Part shown: positions 33,225 through 42,071 of the stretch, in pieces
Position numbering within the stretch: position 1 is the first letter of the stretch
How the letters are laid out: each line of letters opens with the position of its first letter
The notes under the pieces: generated by a model
Database searches by the model: none
What the model saw: the letters and a program-made list of their open reading frames with translations, nothing else
Told to the model about the DNA's origin: nothing
Assembly (NCBI RefSeq): GCF_036178145.1
Contig: NZ_CP108067.1
Location: forward strand, 2,418,001-2,482,000
Direction of reading: 5' to 3'
Length of the DNA stretch: 64,000 nucleotides
Source of the DNA: Streptomyces sp. NBC_00273
Lineage (GTDB): Bacteria; Actinomycetota; Actinomycetes; Streptomycetales; Streptomycetaceae
Position numbers and translations under genes: made by a program

Positions 33225-34250
33225 GTGCGAGCCACCGCCCGACCCGATCTCGCCGCCGTCTGGCGTCGCACCTGGGCCCTGGCGCAGGAGCACGGTCAGG
33301 ATCCGTCCGCGGTGCTGGCGGTGGAGCGGCTGAGTCATCTGTCCGGGGTCGAACCCGGCCGCGTGCCCCAGGTGGTGGCGGGCACCGCCGTGGAGGCGCC
33401 GCTGGAGCGGCGGGTGCACCAACGGTTCCTGCGACTGCGCGCGACCCGGCGCGACAAGCACGGCCGGGAGTGGCCGCTGGCGGCCATCGCCGACGACTTC
33501 GATGCGCCCGGCGCCTCCCTCGGACCGCTCAACGCCGGTACCGGGCTGCCCCGGATGGGTCATGCTGCCGGTGTGCAGCGGTTCTTCGGCGTCCATGCCG
33601 GCTTCCTCCTGGCCGACAGCAAGAGCGCGGTGGAACGGGCCCTCGCCCTGTCCGCCACCACCGCCCCCGACGGACGGGACGACCTGGAGCGCCTGTCGTA
33701 CCTCACCGGCATGACCCCGCAGGCCATCCGGCTCACCCTCGACGGGAGGCCGCCCCGGCTCCCCCTCAAGGAGCAGGTGCACCTACGGTTCGAGCACCTG
33801 CGCCGCACCCGCGTACGCGAGGACGGCCAGCCCCACTCGCTGGCGGCCATCGCCAGGTCCTTCGACGCGTCGGGGCAGTCGCTGACCCGCCTCGCCCAGG
33901 GCGAGGGCCTGCCGAACCTCGCCGCGGCCGCCGGGATCCAGCGTTTCTACGGCGTCGAGGGCGGCTTCCTGCTGGCCGACGACACCGAGGCGCTCTCCAG
34001 CGCCCTCGCCCTGATCGAGGGCGAGTTGGAGTCCACCGTGCGGGACCGGGAGAACCCGATGCTGGCGGTGCTGCGGGCGCACGACGTACGCAGCATCGTC
34101 ACGCGGGCCGGGCGGCTGTCGCCCCAGGGCTGGAAGTCACTGGCCGACCACTTGGACGACCTCCTCGCGCGCGAGGGGCAGCTCGGGGTGCCGGGCACGA
34201 AGGGCGGGGCGCCGGCCGAGGGCGCCGCCGCTGAGGGAGAAGCACCATGA
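33225..34250 (+). CDS. Regulator with two tandem HTH-type modules
   Basis: A 341-residue protein. Two related segments, about residues 25-140 and 150-265, share the same order of landmarks: ERLSHLSG / ERLSYLTG, RRVHQRFLRLRATR / EQVHLRFEHLRRTR, PLAAIADDFDA / SLAAIARSFDA, then GVQRFFGVHAGFLLAD / GIQRFYGVEGGFLLAD. This is an internal duplication of an XRE-like module seen beside ImmA/IrrE peptidases in Streptomyces. I prefer GTG 33225 (MRATARPDL) because GGAGA lies 8 bases before it; ATG 33210 is the alternative. It overlaps the peptidase gene by ATGA. It probably represses the operon. Confidence 0.7.
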   Translation: MRATARPDLAAVWRRTWALAQEHGQDPSAVLAVERLSHLSGVEPGRVPQVVAGTAVEAPLERRVHQRFLRLRATRRDKHGREWPLAAIADDFDAPGASLGPLNAGTGLPRMGHAAGVQRFFGVHAGFLLADSKSAVERALALSATTAPDGRDDLERLSYLTGMTPQAIRLTLDGRPPRLPLKEQVHLRFEHLRRTRVREDGQPHSLAAIARSFDASGQSLTRLAQGEGLPNLAAAAGIQRFYGVEGGFLLADDTEALSSALALIEGELESTVRDRENPMLAVLRAHDVRSIVTRAGRLSPQGWKSLADHLDDLLAREGQLGVPGTKGGAPAEGAAAEGEAP

Positions 34251-34882
34251 GGACCACCCGGGCCATGCGCGAACTGGCCTCCGATCTACTGGAGGGCGCA
34301 CGCCTGACGCCGCCGGCCGATGCCGGGGAGATCATCGGGGCGCTGTGCACCGCCTACGCGGAGCGGCGCGGCGGAGAGCGGAAGGTCGATGTTCATTTCA
34401 CCTCCTTCCCGCCCGACACCGCGAGCGGGCTGTGGCTCGAGCTGGACGACGTCGACCTGATCATCGTCGAGCAGCACACCCGGCCCGAACACCAGCTCGT
34501 CATCGCGTGCCACGAACTGTGGCACCTGGACGAGGGAACCAGCGACAGCGTCGGTCCGGGCATGCTGGTGGCCGCCCGGCTGGCGGGACACCCGGGCCGC
34601 CTCGCCGACCTACTGGCCTCCGCGTCCGGGCTGGAGGCAGTGGTCCGGCAGGCCGCCGCCCGCGCCGACCAGGGGGATCCGGACGAGGTCCGGGCCGAAA
34701 CCTTCGGCCTGCACCTCGGCAACGCCCTGCGCTCCTACCTGCCGTCGCCCCGGGAGCAGCAGCTCCCCGAAGCCATCGAGCGCATCAAGTCCTCACTCGG
34801 TTGGGGAAGCCCCGTGCCACGCCGCGACCCGCAGCCGCCGGTCGCCGCATCCCTCACGCCGATGCCCTCGGCACGGCCCTGA
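34247..34882 (+). CDS. ImmA/IrrE-type zinc metallopeptidase (toxin-antitoxin-like)
   Basis: A 211-residue protein with HELWH (residues 89-93), the HExxH zinc motif of the ImmA/IrrE (COG2856) family, preceded by LIIVEQHTRPEHQLVIACHE. In that family the peptidase cleaves a partner XRE-type repressor and switches on gene expression. Here the partner would be the tandem-module regulator, to which it is coupled by a 4-base overlap. It starts at ATG 34247. In some genomes such proteins are labelled toxin components; the protease reading rests on the motif and the neighbour. Confidence 0.8.
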   Translation: MRTTRAMRELASDLLEGARLTPPADAGEIIGALCTAYAERRGGERKVDVHFTSFPPDTASGLWLELDDVDLIIVEQHTRPEHQLVIACHELWHLDEGTSDSVGPGMLVAARLAGHPGRLADLLASASGLEAVVRQAAARADQGDPDEVRAETFGLHLGNALRSYLPSPREQQLPEAIERIKSSLGWGSPVPRRDPQPPVAASLTPMPSARP

Positions 34883-34898
34883 CAGAGAGCACGCCACG

Positions 34899-36377
34899 AT
34901 GAACCAGTCCACCCCGCCCCGCCACGCAGTCGTCATAGGCGGCAGTCTGGCCGGCCTCCTCACCGCGGCCGTCCTCGCCGAGCACGCCACGGTCACCGTC
35001 ATCGACGCCGACCCGCTGCCCGAGGGTCCGGCCCCGCGCCGTGGACTCCCGCAGGCCCGACACACCCACCTGCTGTGGTCGGGCGGTGCCCGGGCCATCG
35101 AGCGGATCCTGCCCGGGATCACCGACGACTGGACGAAGGCGGGGGCCATCCGCCGCAGCCTGCCCACCGACCTGGTCAGCAAGACCGCCCAGGGATGGAT
35201 CCCGCGCTGCGGGGAGAAGCAGTTCAACATCTCCTGCAGTCGCGATCTCCTCGACTCGGTGGTCCGCGCCCGGGTGACCGGTCTGAAGGGGGTTTCCACG
35301 CTCCAGCGGAGCCGGGTCCGCGCCCTGGAGGGCACGGCGTCCCGGGTCACCGGCGTGCTGGTCGACACCCCTGAGGAAGCGGGCCGGCTGGTGACCGCCG
35401 ACCTCGTGATCGACGCGAGCGGCCGCGGCTCGCGCGCCCGGACCTGGCTCCAGGCGCTCGGCGTCACCGGCATCCGGCTGGCCGAGGTCGACTCGGGCCT
35501 CGTCTACGCGACGAGGATCTTCGAAGCCCCGGCCGGAGCCCACGAGATGGGCTTCCCCATCGTCAACGTCCAGTCCGATCCCAGGGTGCCCGTACCGGGC
35601 CGGACGGCCACGATCGTGCCCATCGAGAACGGCCAGTGGCAGGCCACCCTCTCCGGGACCCGGGGCGGCCAGCCGACCGGCGACCCCGACGCCTTCATCC
35701 CGTTCGCCAAGGCCGTCCGCGACCCGATCGTCGGTGAGCTCCTGGAGGGGCGCAAGCCCCTGACGGACGTCGCCGTCACCCAGGGCACCGCCAACCGCCG
35801 GATCTACTTCGAGAAGGCCGAGCTGCCCGACGGGTTCTTCGCCGTCGGCGACTCCGTCGCCACCTTCAATCCGCTGTACGGACAGGGCATGTCCGTCGCG
35901 GCCCAGGGCATCCTGGCCGTACGCACCCTGCTGCGGGCGAAGGGACTGGGGCACCCCGGCATCGGCCGCGAGGCGCAGCGCGCCATCGCCCCGCAGGTCA
36001 GCACCGCCTGGGAGCTCGCCACGTCGCAGGACATCCTGTATCCCGGGGCCACCGGAATGAAGCCGCGCGCCGGCACCGGCCTGCTCAACGGGTACGTCAA
36101 CCGGCTGATGACGGGAGCGACCACCGACGAGGCGCTCACCGCCGCCCTGCTCAAGGTCCTCACCATGAGCACCGCACCCACCCACTGGATCCACCCGTCG
36201 GTGGTCTGGCACGTCCTGCGCGCCTCGGACCGGGGCGCGCTGAAGGCGCCGCCGCTCACCGCCGCCGAGCGGGCCGTCGCCGGGCTCGACCGGGCACCCG
36301 GCACGGACACCGGCACCGGCCCGGACACCGGCACCAGCCCGTGGGCGGACCCGGATCCCGACCCGGTCGGCGCCTGA
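34899..36377 (+). CDS. FAD-dependent monooxygenase/oxidoreductase
   Basis: A 492-residue flavoprotein of the PHBH/halogenase-like class. The N-terminal dinucleotide motif is [18 protein letters not shown]. The middle DASGRGSRARTWL is the DG-type motif, and GDSVATFNPLYGQGMS is the second FAD contact. It would hydroxylate or otherwise oxidise a small hydrophobic compound with NAD(P)H. It lies 16 bases after the peptidase gene, so it is the apparent output of the regulator-peptidase switch. The C-terminal Asp/Thr/Pro repeat tail (GTDTGTGPDTG) is low-complexity. The substrate is unknown. Confidence 0.85.
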   Translation: MNQSTPPRHAVVIGGSLAGLLTAAVLAEHATVTVIDADPLPEGPAPRRGLPQARHTHLLWSGGARAIERILPGITDDWTKAGAIRRSLPTDLVSKTAQGWIPRCGEKQFNISCSRDLLDSVVRARVTGLKGVSTLQRSRVRALEGTASRVTGVLVDTPEEAGRLVTADLVIDASGRGSRARTWLQALGVTGIRLAEVDSGLVYATRIFEAPAGAHEMGFPIVNVQSDPRVPVPGRTATIVPIENGQWQATLSGTRGGQPTGDPDAFIPFAKAVRDPIVGELLEGRKPLTDVAVTQGTANRRIYFEKAELPDGFFAVGDSVATFNPLYGQGMSVAAQGILAVRTLLRAKGLGHPGIGREAQRAIAPQVSTAWELATSQDILYPGATGMKPRAGTGLLNGYVNRLMTGATTDEALTAALLKVLTMSTAPTHWIHPSVVWHVLRASDRGALKAPPLTAAERAVAGLDRAPGTDTGTGPDTGTSPWADPDPDPVGA

Positions 36378-36426
36378 GGCGCACGGGCCCCGTGCGTCCG
36401 GACCGGCCCACCGGCTCCCGGGGAAA

Positions 36427-36458
36427 GCACGACGCCCCGGACCGGGGCCGGGGCGTGC
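36427..36458. terminator. Bidirectional terminator between monooxygenase and folD
   Basis: ACGCCCCGG and CCGGGGCGT pair as a 9-bp stem, extended by GCAC/GTGC-like bases. It lies between convergent genes and serves both strands. Confidence 0.6.
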
Positions 36459-36505
36459 GTGCGTGAGCGCGTGCGTACGTCGTACGCGGGAGCCGCGTGG
36501 TGGGA

Positions 36506-37420
36506 TCAGAGCTCGGCGAGGTCCAGTCCGGCCTGCGCGGCGGCCGCCTGCACGGTCTGCTCCAGCAGTACGGCGATGGTCATCGGGCCGACACCACCCG
36601 GCACCGGCGTGATCAGCGAGGCCCGGGCGGCGGCCGACTCGAAGTGCACGTCGCCGACGTTGCCCTCGTTGTACCCGGCGTCCAGGACCACCGCGCCCGG
36701 CTTGATGTCCTCGCCCCGGATGAACTCGGCCTTGCCGACGGCGGCGACCAGCACGTCCGCCTGGCGCACGATCGAGGGCAGGTCCTGGGTGCGCGAGTGG
36801 CAGTAGGTGACGGTGGCGTTCTGCTCGAGCAGCAGCATCCCGGCCGGCTTGCCCAGGATCGCGCTGCGGCCGACGACGACGGCGTGCTTGCCGGTCAGGT
36901 CGACGTCGTAGGCGGCGAGCAGCCGCATGATGCCGCCGGGGGTGCAGGAGACGAAGCCCAGCAGTCCGAAGCCCATGGCGGCGAAGGAGTGCATGGTGAC
37001 CCCGTCGACGTCCTTGCCCGGGGCGATGGCCTCGAAGGCGGCGCGCTCGTCGATGTGGTGCGGGACGGGGTGCTGGAGCAGGATGCCGCTGATCTCCGGG
37101 TCCTCGGACAGCGCGGTGAGGGTGGCCACCAGCTCCTCGGTGGTGGTCTCGGCCGGCAGCTCGACGTGGCGGGAGGTGATCCCGGCCTTGGCGCAGCGGT
37201 TCTGCTTCATGCGGACGTAGGTCACGGAGGCCGGGTCCTCGCCGACCAGCACGGTCGCGAGGCAGGGCGCGGTGCCGGTGCGCTCGGTGATCTTCGCCGC
37301 GTAGGCGGCGGTCTGCTCCGAGATGCGGCGGGCGAGGGCCGTGCCGTCCATCAGCTGGGCGGAGCCGGCAGCAGGGGCAGTGGCAGTGGCAGTGGCAGTG
37401 GCAGTCTGGGCAGTCGTCAC
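36506..37420 (-). CDS. folD: Methylenetetrahydrofolate dehydrogenase/cyclohydrolase
   Basis: Bifunctional one-carbon enzyme interconverting 5,10-methylene- and 10-formyl-tetrahydrofolate with NADP. The 304-residue protein has the catalytic YVRMK (Tyr68, Lys72), LLQHPVPHHID, VVVGRSAILGKPAGMLL and PVPGGVGPMTIA signatures. GTG 37420 follows AGGAGACCCC. The first 20 residues are a Thr/Ala run encoded by tandem TGGCAG repeats and are absent from usual FolD proteins. Sequence around the active site differs somewhat from the common short FolD, so this may be a second copy. The upstream open frame contains no start with a ribosome-binding site. Confidence 0.9.
   Translation of the reverse strand: MTTAQTATATATATAPAAGSAQLMDGTALARRISEQTAAYAAKITERTGTAPCLATVLVGEDPASVTYVRMKQNRCAKAGITSRHVELPAETTTEELVATLTALSEDPEISGILLQHPVPHHIDERAAFEAIAPGKDVDGVTMHSFAAMGFGLLGFVSCTPGGIMRLLAAYDVDLTGKHAVVVGRSAILGKPAGMLLLEQNATVTYCHSRTQDLPSIVRQADVLVAAVGKAEFIRGEDIKPGAVVLDAGYNEGNVGDVHFESAAARASLITPVPGGVGPMTIAVLLEQTVQAAAAQAGLDLAEL
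37381..37404. repeat. TGGCAG tandem repeat in folD 5' end
   Basis: Four exact hexamer copies encode the Thr-Ala run of the N-terminal extension. Because the unit is six bases, copy-number change keeps the frame and only alters tail length. Confidence 0.75.
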
Positions 37421-37595
37421 GGGGTCTCCTGAACGTCGCTGCGGATCGCGGTTCGCCCAGGCGCGCGGCAGCCGACGTACCGGAGGTCCACAGGTACGCC
37501 GGGCCGCTCCCCGGTGGTGATCCACCCGAACGCCAGTCACGGCCCGCCGACCACTGTAGTCGACATATTCGGTGGTTGTCGGGCGTCCGACCTGG

Positions 37596-37608
37596 GACGA
37601 TCAATGCA
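37596..37608 (+). promoter_or_regulatory. Leaderless -10 element of the methyltransferase
   Basis: GACGAT (37596-37601), preceded by TGG, lies 6 bases before ATG 37608 with no ribosome-binding site. This TGGGACGAT-type box is typical of leaderless Streptomyces genes. Confidence 0.5.
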
Positions 37609-38369
37609 TGACGCGTACTTTCGACCATCTTGTCGCCGAAGCCGAGTCCGTCTCCGTGGACGGCTGGGACTTCTCCTGGCTCGACGGCCGGGCCACCGAG
37701 CAACGTCCCTCCTGGGGGTACCAACGGCTGATGGCCGACCGCCTGGCCCGGGTGCGGTCCGCGCTGGACATCCAGACCGGCGGCGGCGAGGTCCTGGCCG
37801 GTTGCGCTCCGCTGCCGCCGCTGACGGCGGCCACCGAGTCCTGGCCGCCCAATATCGAGAAGGCGACGCGGCTGCTGCACCCGCTGGGCGCGGTGGTGGT
37901 GGCCGACGCCGACGAGCCGCCGCTGCCCTTCGGCGACGCGGCCTTCGAGCTGGTGACCAGCCGGCACCCGGTGACCATCTGGTGGAAGGAGATCGCGCGG
38001 GTGCTGACGCCGGGCGGCAGCTACCTCTCGCAGCAGGTCGGTCCGGCGAGCGTCTTCGAGCTCGTCGAGTACTTCCTCGGCCCGCAGCCGGAGGAGGTCC
38101 GGCGCGCCCGGCACCCCGACGACGCGGTTGCCGACGCCACCGCGGCCGGGCTCGAAGTCCTCGATCTGCGCTCCGAGCGACTGCGCACGGAGTTCCACGA
38201 CATCGGAGCCGTGATCTACTTTCTACGGAAGGTGATCTGGATGGTGCCCGGCTTCACGGTCGGGCAGTACCGGGACCGGTTGCGCGAGCTCCACGAACGG
38301 ATCGAACGCGAAGGTCCGTTCGTCGCTCACACCGCCCGCTTCCTCATCGAAGCCCGCAAAACGGGCTGA
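37608..38369 (+). CDS. Class I SAM-dependent methyltransferase
   Basis: A 253-residue methyltransferase. Motif I is ALDIQTGGGEVLAG (about residues 53-66). A VVADADEPPLPFGDAAFELVTSRH segment corresponds to motifs II-III, and ARVLTPGGSYLSQQVG to the post-III strand. The family occurs widely in Streptomyces and was named only by fold; the substrate is unknown. It is divergent from folD, with which it shares a 187-base promoter region, and is likely leaderless. Confidence 0.85.
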   Translation: MTRTFDHLVAEAESVSVDGWDFSWLDGRATEQRPSWGYQRLMADRLARVRSALDIQTGGGEVLAGCAPLPPLTAATESWPPNIEKATRLLHPLGAVVVADADEPPLPFGDAAFELVTSRHPVTIWWKEIARVLTPGGSYLSQQVGPASVFELVEYFLGPQPEEVRRARHPDDAVADATAAGLEVLDLRSERLRTEFHDIGAVIYFLRKVIWMVPGFTVGQYRDRLRELHERIEREGPFVAHTARFLIEARKTG

Positions 38370-38582
38370 TCTGAAGGGCGGACGGATCTACGCCGGATCG
38401 GTTGCGTGGCCACAGCGTGGCGCAGGTCACTCAATTCAGCGCGTAACGAATCGACTCGGGCATGCGATGAACCGACAGGTGTCCTCGCGCGGCCCGGAAT
38501 ACAGACCCCCCTCCGGTCTGTTTCCCGAGTTCGCGCGATGATGTCCCGTCCACCCTTATCTGTTCGCAACGAGAGGCTCCTT

Positions 38583-40175
38583 GTGTCGCTCAGCCCGTCC
38601 CGTACGTTCCCTCCGGAGATCGCCGAATCCGAGGCCCTTGTCGCGCTCGTCGAGCGCGGCCGCGAGCAGGGTCACATCAACGGTGACGACGTGCGCCAGG
38701 CCTTCGAGGCCGGCCGCATCCCGGTGGACCAGTGGAAGCGGGTCCTGCGCAGCCTGAACCAGGTCCTGGACGAGGAGGGTGTCGCCCTTCACGTCAGCGC
38801 GGCCCCCGCCACCAAGGCTGCCGCCAAGAAGCCCCGCAAGGCTGCCGCCGCCCCGGCCCGCACCGTGGCCAAGAAGGCCACCGCCGCGCCGCGCCCCATC
38901 GGCGCCCGCAAGACCGCGGTCACCACCGCGGCCACGGCTGCCACCACCGCCACGGCGATATCCGCTTCGTCGGCCGCTGCCATCGGAGACGAGGCGTCGG
39001 CCGAGGCCGCCGCCGAGCCGAAGAAGCGCACGGTCAAGAAGACCGCCGTGAAGAAGACCGCCGTGAAGAAGACCGCGGCGAAGAAGACCAGCGCCAAGGA
39101 CGCCGACGAGGGCGAGACCCCCGTCGTCGAGGGCGAGGACTGGGCTGCCGAGGACCTGGTCGACGAGGCCGAGGACGAGGCGCCCAAGGCCGGCGGCACC
39201 CAGGGCTTCGTCCTGTCCGACGACGACGAGGACGACGCCCCGGCGCAGACGGTCATGGTGGCCGGCGCCACCGCCGACCCCGTCAAGGACTACCTCAAGC
39301 TCATCGGCAAGGTGCCGCTCCTCAACGCCGAGCAGGAGGTGGAGCTCGCCAAGCGCATCGAGGCGGGTCTCTTCTCCGAGTACAAGCTCGAAGAGGAAGA
39401 GGACCACAAGCCCGCCTTCAAGCGCGAGCTGGAGATCCTGGTCGAGGACGGCCGCCGTGCGAAGAACCACCTGCTGGAGGCCAACCTCCGCCTCGTGGTC
39501 TCCCTCGCCAAGCGCTACACGGGCCGCGGCATGCTCTTCCTGGACCTGATCCAGGAAGGCAACGTCGGCCTGATCCGCGCCGTGGAGAAGTTCGACTACA
39601 CCAAGGGCTTCAAGTTCTCCACGTACGCGACCTGGTGGATCCGGCAGGCGATCACGCGTGCCATGGCCGACCAGTCGCGCACGATCCGCATCCCCGTGCA
39701 CATGGTCGAGATCATCAACAAGCTCGCCCGCGTGCAGCGCCAGATGCTCCAGGACCTGGGCCGCGAGCCCACCCCGGAGGAGCTGGGCAAGGAACTCGAC
39801 ATGACCCCCGAGAAGGTCATCGAGGTCCAGAAGTACGGCCGCGAGCCGATCTCCCTGCACACCCCCCTGGGTGAGGAGGGCGACAGCGAGTTCGGTGACC
39901 TCATCGAGGACTCCGAGGCGGTCGTCCCGGCGGACGCGGTCTCCTTCACCTTCCTCCAGGAGCAGCTCCAGTCCATCCTGGGCACGCTCTCGGAGCGCGA
40001 GGCGGGCGTGGTCTCCATGCGTTACGGCCTCAACGACGGCCAGCCGAAGACCCTGGACGAGATCGGCCGCGTGTACGGGGTCACCCGTGAGCGCATCCGC
40101 CAGATCGAGTCCAAGACCATGTCGAAGCTGCGCCACCCGTCGCGTTCGCAGGTGCTGCGCGACTACCTCGACTGA
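38583..40175 (+). CDS. hrdB: HrdB-type principal RNA polymerase sigma factor
   Basis: A 530-residue group 1 sigma-70 protein. N-terminal region 1.1 ([22 protein letters not shown]) is followed by a long Ala/Lys-rich spacer with repeated KKTAVKKTA units (about residues 75-200). Then come region 1.2 ([21 protein letters not shown]), region 2 ([32 protein letters not shown]), region 3 and region 4 ([28 protein letters not shown]). This matches Streptomyces HrdB in architecture and length, not the shorter HrdA/C/D. GTG 38583 follows GAGAGG. Neighbours differ from the usual hrdB locus, so it may be an additional copy; the symbol is by similarity. Confidence 0.85.
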   Translation: MSLSPSRTFPPEIAESEALVALVERGREQGHINGDDVRQAFEAGRIPVDQWKRVLRSLNQVLDEEGVALHVSAAPATKAAAKKPRKAAAAPARTVAKKATAAPRPIGARKTAVTTAATAATTATAISASSAAAIGDEASAEAAAEPKKRTVKKTAVKKTAVKKTAAKKTSAKDADEGETPVVEGEDWAAEDLVDEAEDEAPKAGGTQGFVLSDDDEDDAPAQTVMVAGATADPVKDYLKLIGKVPLLNAEQEVELAKRIEAGLFSEYKLEEEEDHKPAFKRELEILVEDGRRAKNHLLEANLRLVVSLAKRYTGRGMLFLDLIQEGNVGLIRAVEKFDYTKGFKFSTYATWWIRQAITRAMADQSRTIRIPVHMVEIINKLARVQRQMLQDLGREPTPEELGKELDMTPEKVIEVQKYGREPISLHTPLGEEGDSEFGDLIEDSEAVVPADAVSFTFLQEQLQSILGTLSEREAGVVSMRYGLNDGQPKTLDEIGRVYGVTRERIRQIESKTMSKLRHPSRSQVLRDYLD

Positions 40176-40187
40176 GTCGATCTCCTC

Positions 40188-40231
40188 CAGAACGCCCCCG
40201 ACCCGCGGATCCGCGGGTCGGGGGCGTTCTG
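40188..40231. terminator. 44-base perfect palindrome, bidirectional terminator
   Basis: The arms are complementary over 22 bases around a central GGATCC, with ends CAGAAC/GTTCTG and no mismatch. It lies 13 bases after the sigma-factor stop and 23 bases before the convergent DUF2201 stop, so it terminates both transcripts. Confidence 0.85.
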
Positions 40232-40253
40232 CGTCCGGTCAGGGCAGGGCAGG

Positions 40254-42071
40254 TCAGGTCAGACGGAAGACGGGGCCCTTGGGGGTGAACGGCAGGGAGG
40301 CGCCCTGGGGGATCAGGTAGGCGTGTTCCCGCCGGATGCGCAGGATGTCGCACCAGCCGTCCGTGATCACGAGCACCGGGGCCCCGGGCGGGAAGTCCTC
40401 CGCCCGCTGCAGCAGGTCGATGCCCGGCTGCAGCTCGGTGCCGCCGCGCCCGCGGACCCGTACCCGGCCCGCGATCTCGGTCGGGGGCAGATAGCCCGCG
40501 TCGTACGGCGCCGCGTCGCAGAAGACGACCCGTGCCGCCGGTACGTCGCGGGCCTCGGCGTACGAGGCGATCGCGCCCAGTGCCTTGCCGAGCAGGGCGG
40601 CGTTCATCGACCCCGAGGTGTCGAGCACCACGCCGAAGGTGCAGCGGGCGACCTCCTCGGGCGGGAAGTAGCGGCCCGCGCGCGGGATGTCCGGGGTGGA
40701 AGCCTGGCGGCGCGCCGGACGCGCGAAGCTCCGTACCGGCTCGGGGCGCGGCACGTACTCGTCGAACCAGCGGGCGAGCCGGGCGTCCCACGGCACGGGC
40801 GGGTGGGCCAGGGCCCGGATCTCCTGGATCAGCCCGGCGGGCAGCAGGCCGCGCTCCCCGTACGCGTGCAGGTCGAAGCCCTGGACCAAGCCGCGCCGGT
40901 AGAACTCGTCCAGGTCGGTGTACGGCGCGCTGCCCGGGTGGGGCAGCGGCTCGCCCAGGATGTCCCCGCGGCCCTTGCCGCGCAGGGTGGCGAGGCGGCG
41001 CATCCGGCGCAGGTCTGCGGTGATCCGGTCGTAGACCTCCTCGACGGAGAGGTCCCTCAGCTCCGGGTCGTACAGCAGCCCGGCGGGCATCTCGCCGACG
41101 CCCATCTCGACGAGCCACCCGTTGACCACGTAGTCGGCGGCCACGTTGTGCAGGTACGGGTCCCGGGCGCCGCGGCGCTCGCCGTGGCGCAGGGCGGCGT
41201 GCAGCATCTCGTGGGCCAGGATGAACCGCCATTCCTCGTCCTCGAAGCTGCGCAGCGGGTTGACGTAGATCTCCCCGGCGGTGGCACTGACCGCGGCGAT
41301 GTCGATGCCCTGGGCGCGGGCCAGCTCGGCGTCGGCGACGATCTTCAGGCCGCTGGCCAGGCCGCCGAGGAGCGGGTACGAGGAGACGAACCAGTTCAGG
41401 GCGCGGTCCCACGGGCGCTGCGCCACGCGCTGCCCCGTGACCCGGTCGCGGCGCCCGCCCGCGACCTCCATGGCGGCGGAGACGCTGCGGGTCAGGGCGT
41501 GCGCGAACGCGGTCTCCCAGTCGGGGACCTGGGCGGAGTTCCATGCGGGCCAGGCGACCAGGAGCTGGTCGGGGTGGTCGCCGGCGGTGCCGCAGTGTGC
41601 GAGGGCGGCGGGGATGCCGTCCCGGCGCCAGCGGGCCGCGAGCAGTTCCTCGTCACCGCCGGGGTACTCGGCAGGGAGGTCGTCCGGGGGCCGGAGCGAC
41701 GGCTGGGTCAGCAGGAAGCGGTTGACGACGGCGCAGCGGGCGGCGAGGTCGAAGCGGTCGGGCTGCACGCGCTGGTCGACGGCCGCGGCCGGGACGTGGC
41801 CGAAGCCGAGGTGGAGCAGGGCGTGGGCGAGGGCCCAGGCCCAGGCCGCGGGGTCGGCGCGCAGCCCGGAGCGGACGTGGAGGACGCCGTTGGAGTCCAC
41901 GGCGACCAGGCCCGCGGCGGGGGTCCGGGGACACTTGGACTGCTCGCACACGCTTCCGCCGACGGCGGCGAGGGCCGGGTTCCGTTTGACCAGGGCGAGC
42001 CCCTCGGCGAAGGCCTGCGCGGCGGGGTCGGGCGGGGCGGCCTTCTTCGGCCGGGGGCGCGACACGCTCAC
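40254..42071 (-). CDS. DUF2201 protein: metallopeptidase-like domain + VWA domain
   Basis: A 605-residue protein. The N-terminal two thirds contain HEMLH (His287) in the pattern of a putative zinc metallopeptidase, with an ALLHLGFGH stretch earlier. The C-terminal third is a VWA-type fold with the metal-ion site DTSGSMN (Asp484) and a conserved VITDGWCD. Such proteins pair with MoxR ATPases and are thought to act in cofactor insertion or protein-complex remodelling. GTG 42071 overlaps the ATPase stop by four bases, so they are co-translated. The upstream long frame in this register is an artefact across the ATPase gene. Confidence 0.85.
   Translation of the reverse strand: MSVSRPRPKKAAPPDPAAQAFAEGLALVKRNPALAAVGGSVCEQSKCPRTPAAGLVAVDSNGVLHVRSGLRADPAAWAWALAHALLHLGFGHVPAAAVDQRVQPDRFDLAARCAVVNRFLLTQPSLRPPDDLPAEYPGGDEELLAARWRRDGIPAALAHCGTAGDHPDQLLVAWPAWNSAQVPDWETAFAHALTRSVSAAMEVAGGRRDRVTGQRVAQRPWDRALNWFVSSYPLLGGLASGLKIVADAELARAQGIDIAAVSATAGEIYVNPLRSFEDEEWRFILAHEMLHAALRHGERRGARDPYLHNVAADYVVNGWLVEMGVGEMPAGLLYDPELRDLSVEEVYDRITADLRRMRRLATLRGKGRGDILGEPLPHPGSAPYTDLDEFYRRGLVQGFDLHAYGERGLLPAGLIQEIRALAHPPVPWDARLARWFDEYVPRPEPVRSFARPARRQASTPDIPRAGRYFPPEEVARCTFGVVLDTSGSMNAALLGKALGAIASYAEARDVPAARVVFCDAAPYDAGYLPPTEIAGRVRVRGRGGTELQPGIDLLQRAEDFPPGAPVLVITDGWCDILRIRREHAYLIPQGASLPFTPKGPVFRLT

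Noticed and set aside
34854..38198. 1114-codon minus-strand open frame
   Set aside because: It crosses the monooxygenase, folD and methyltransferase genes in the wrong frame, with no domain recognised.
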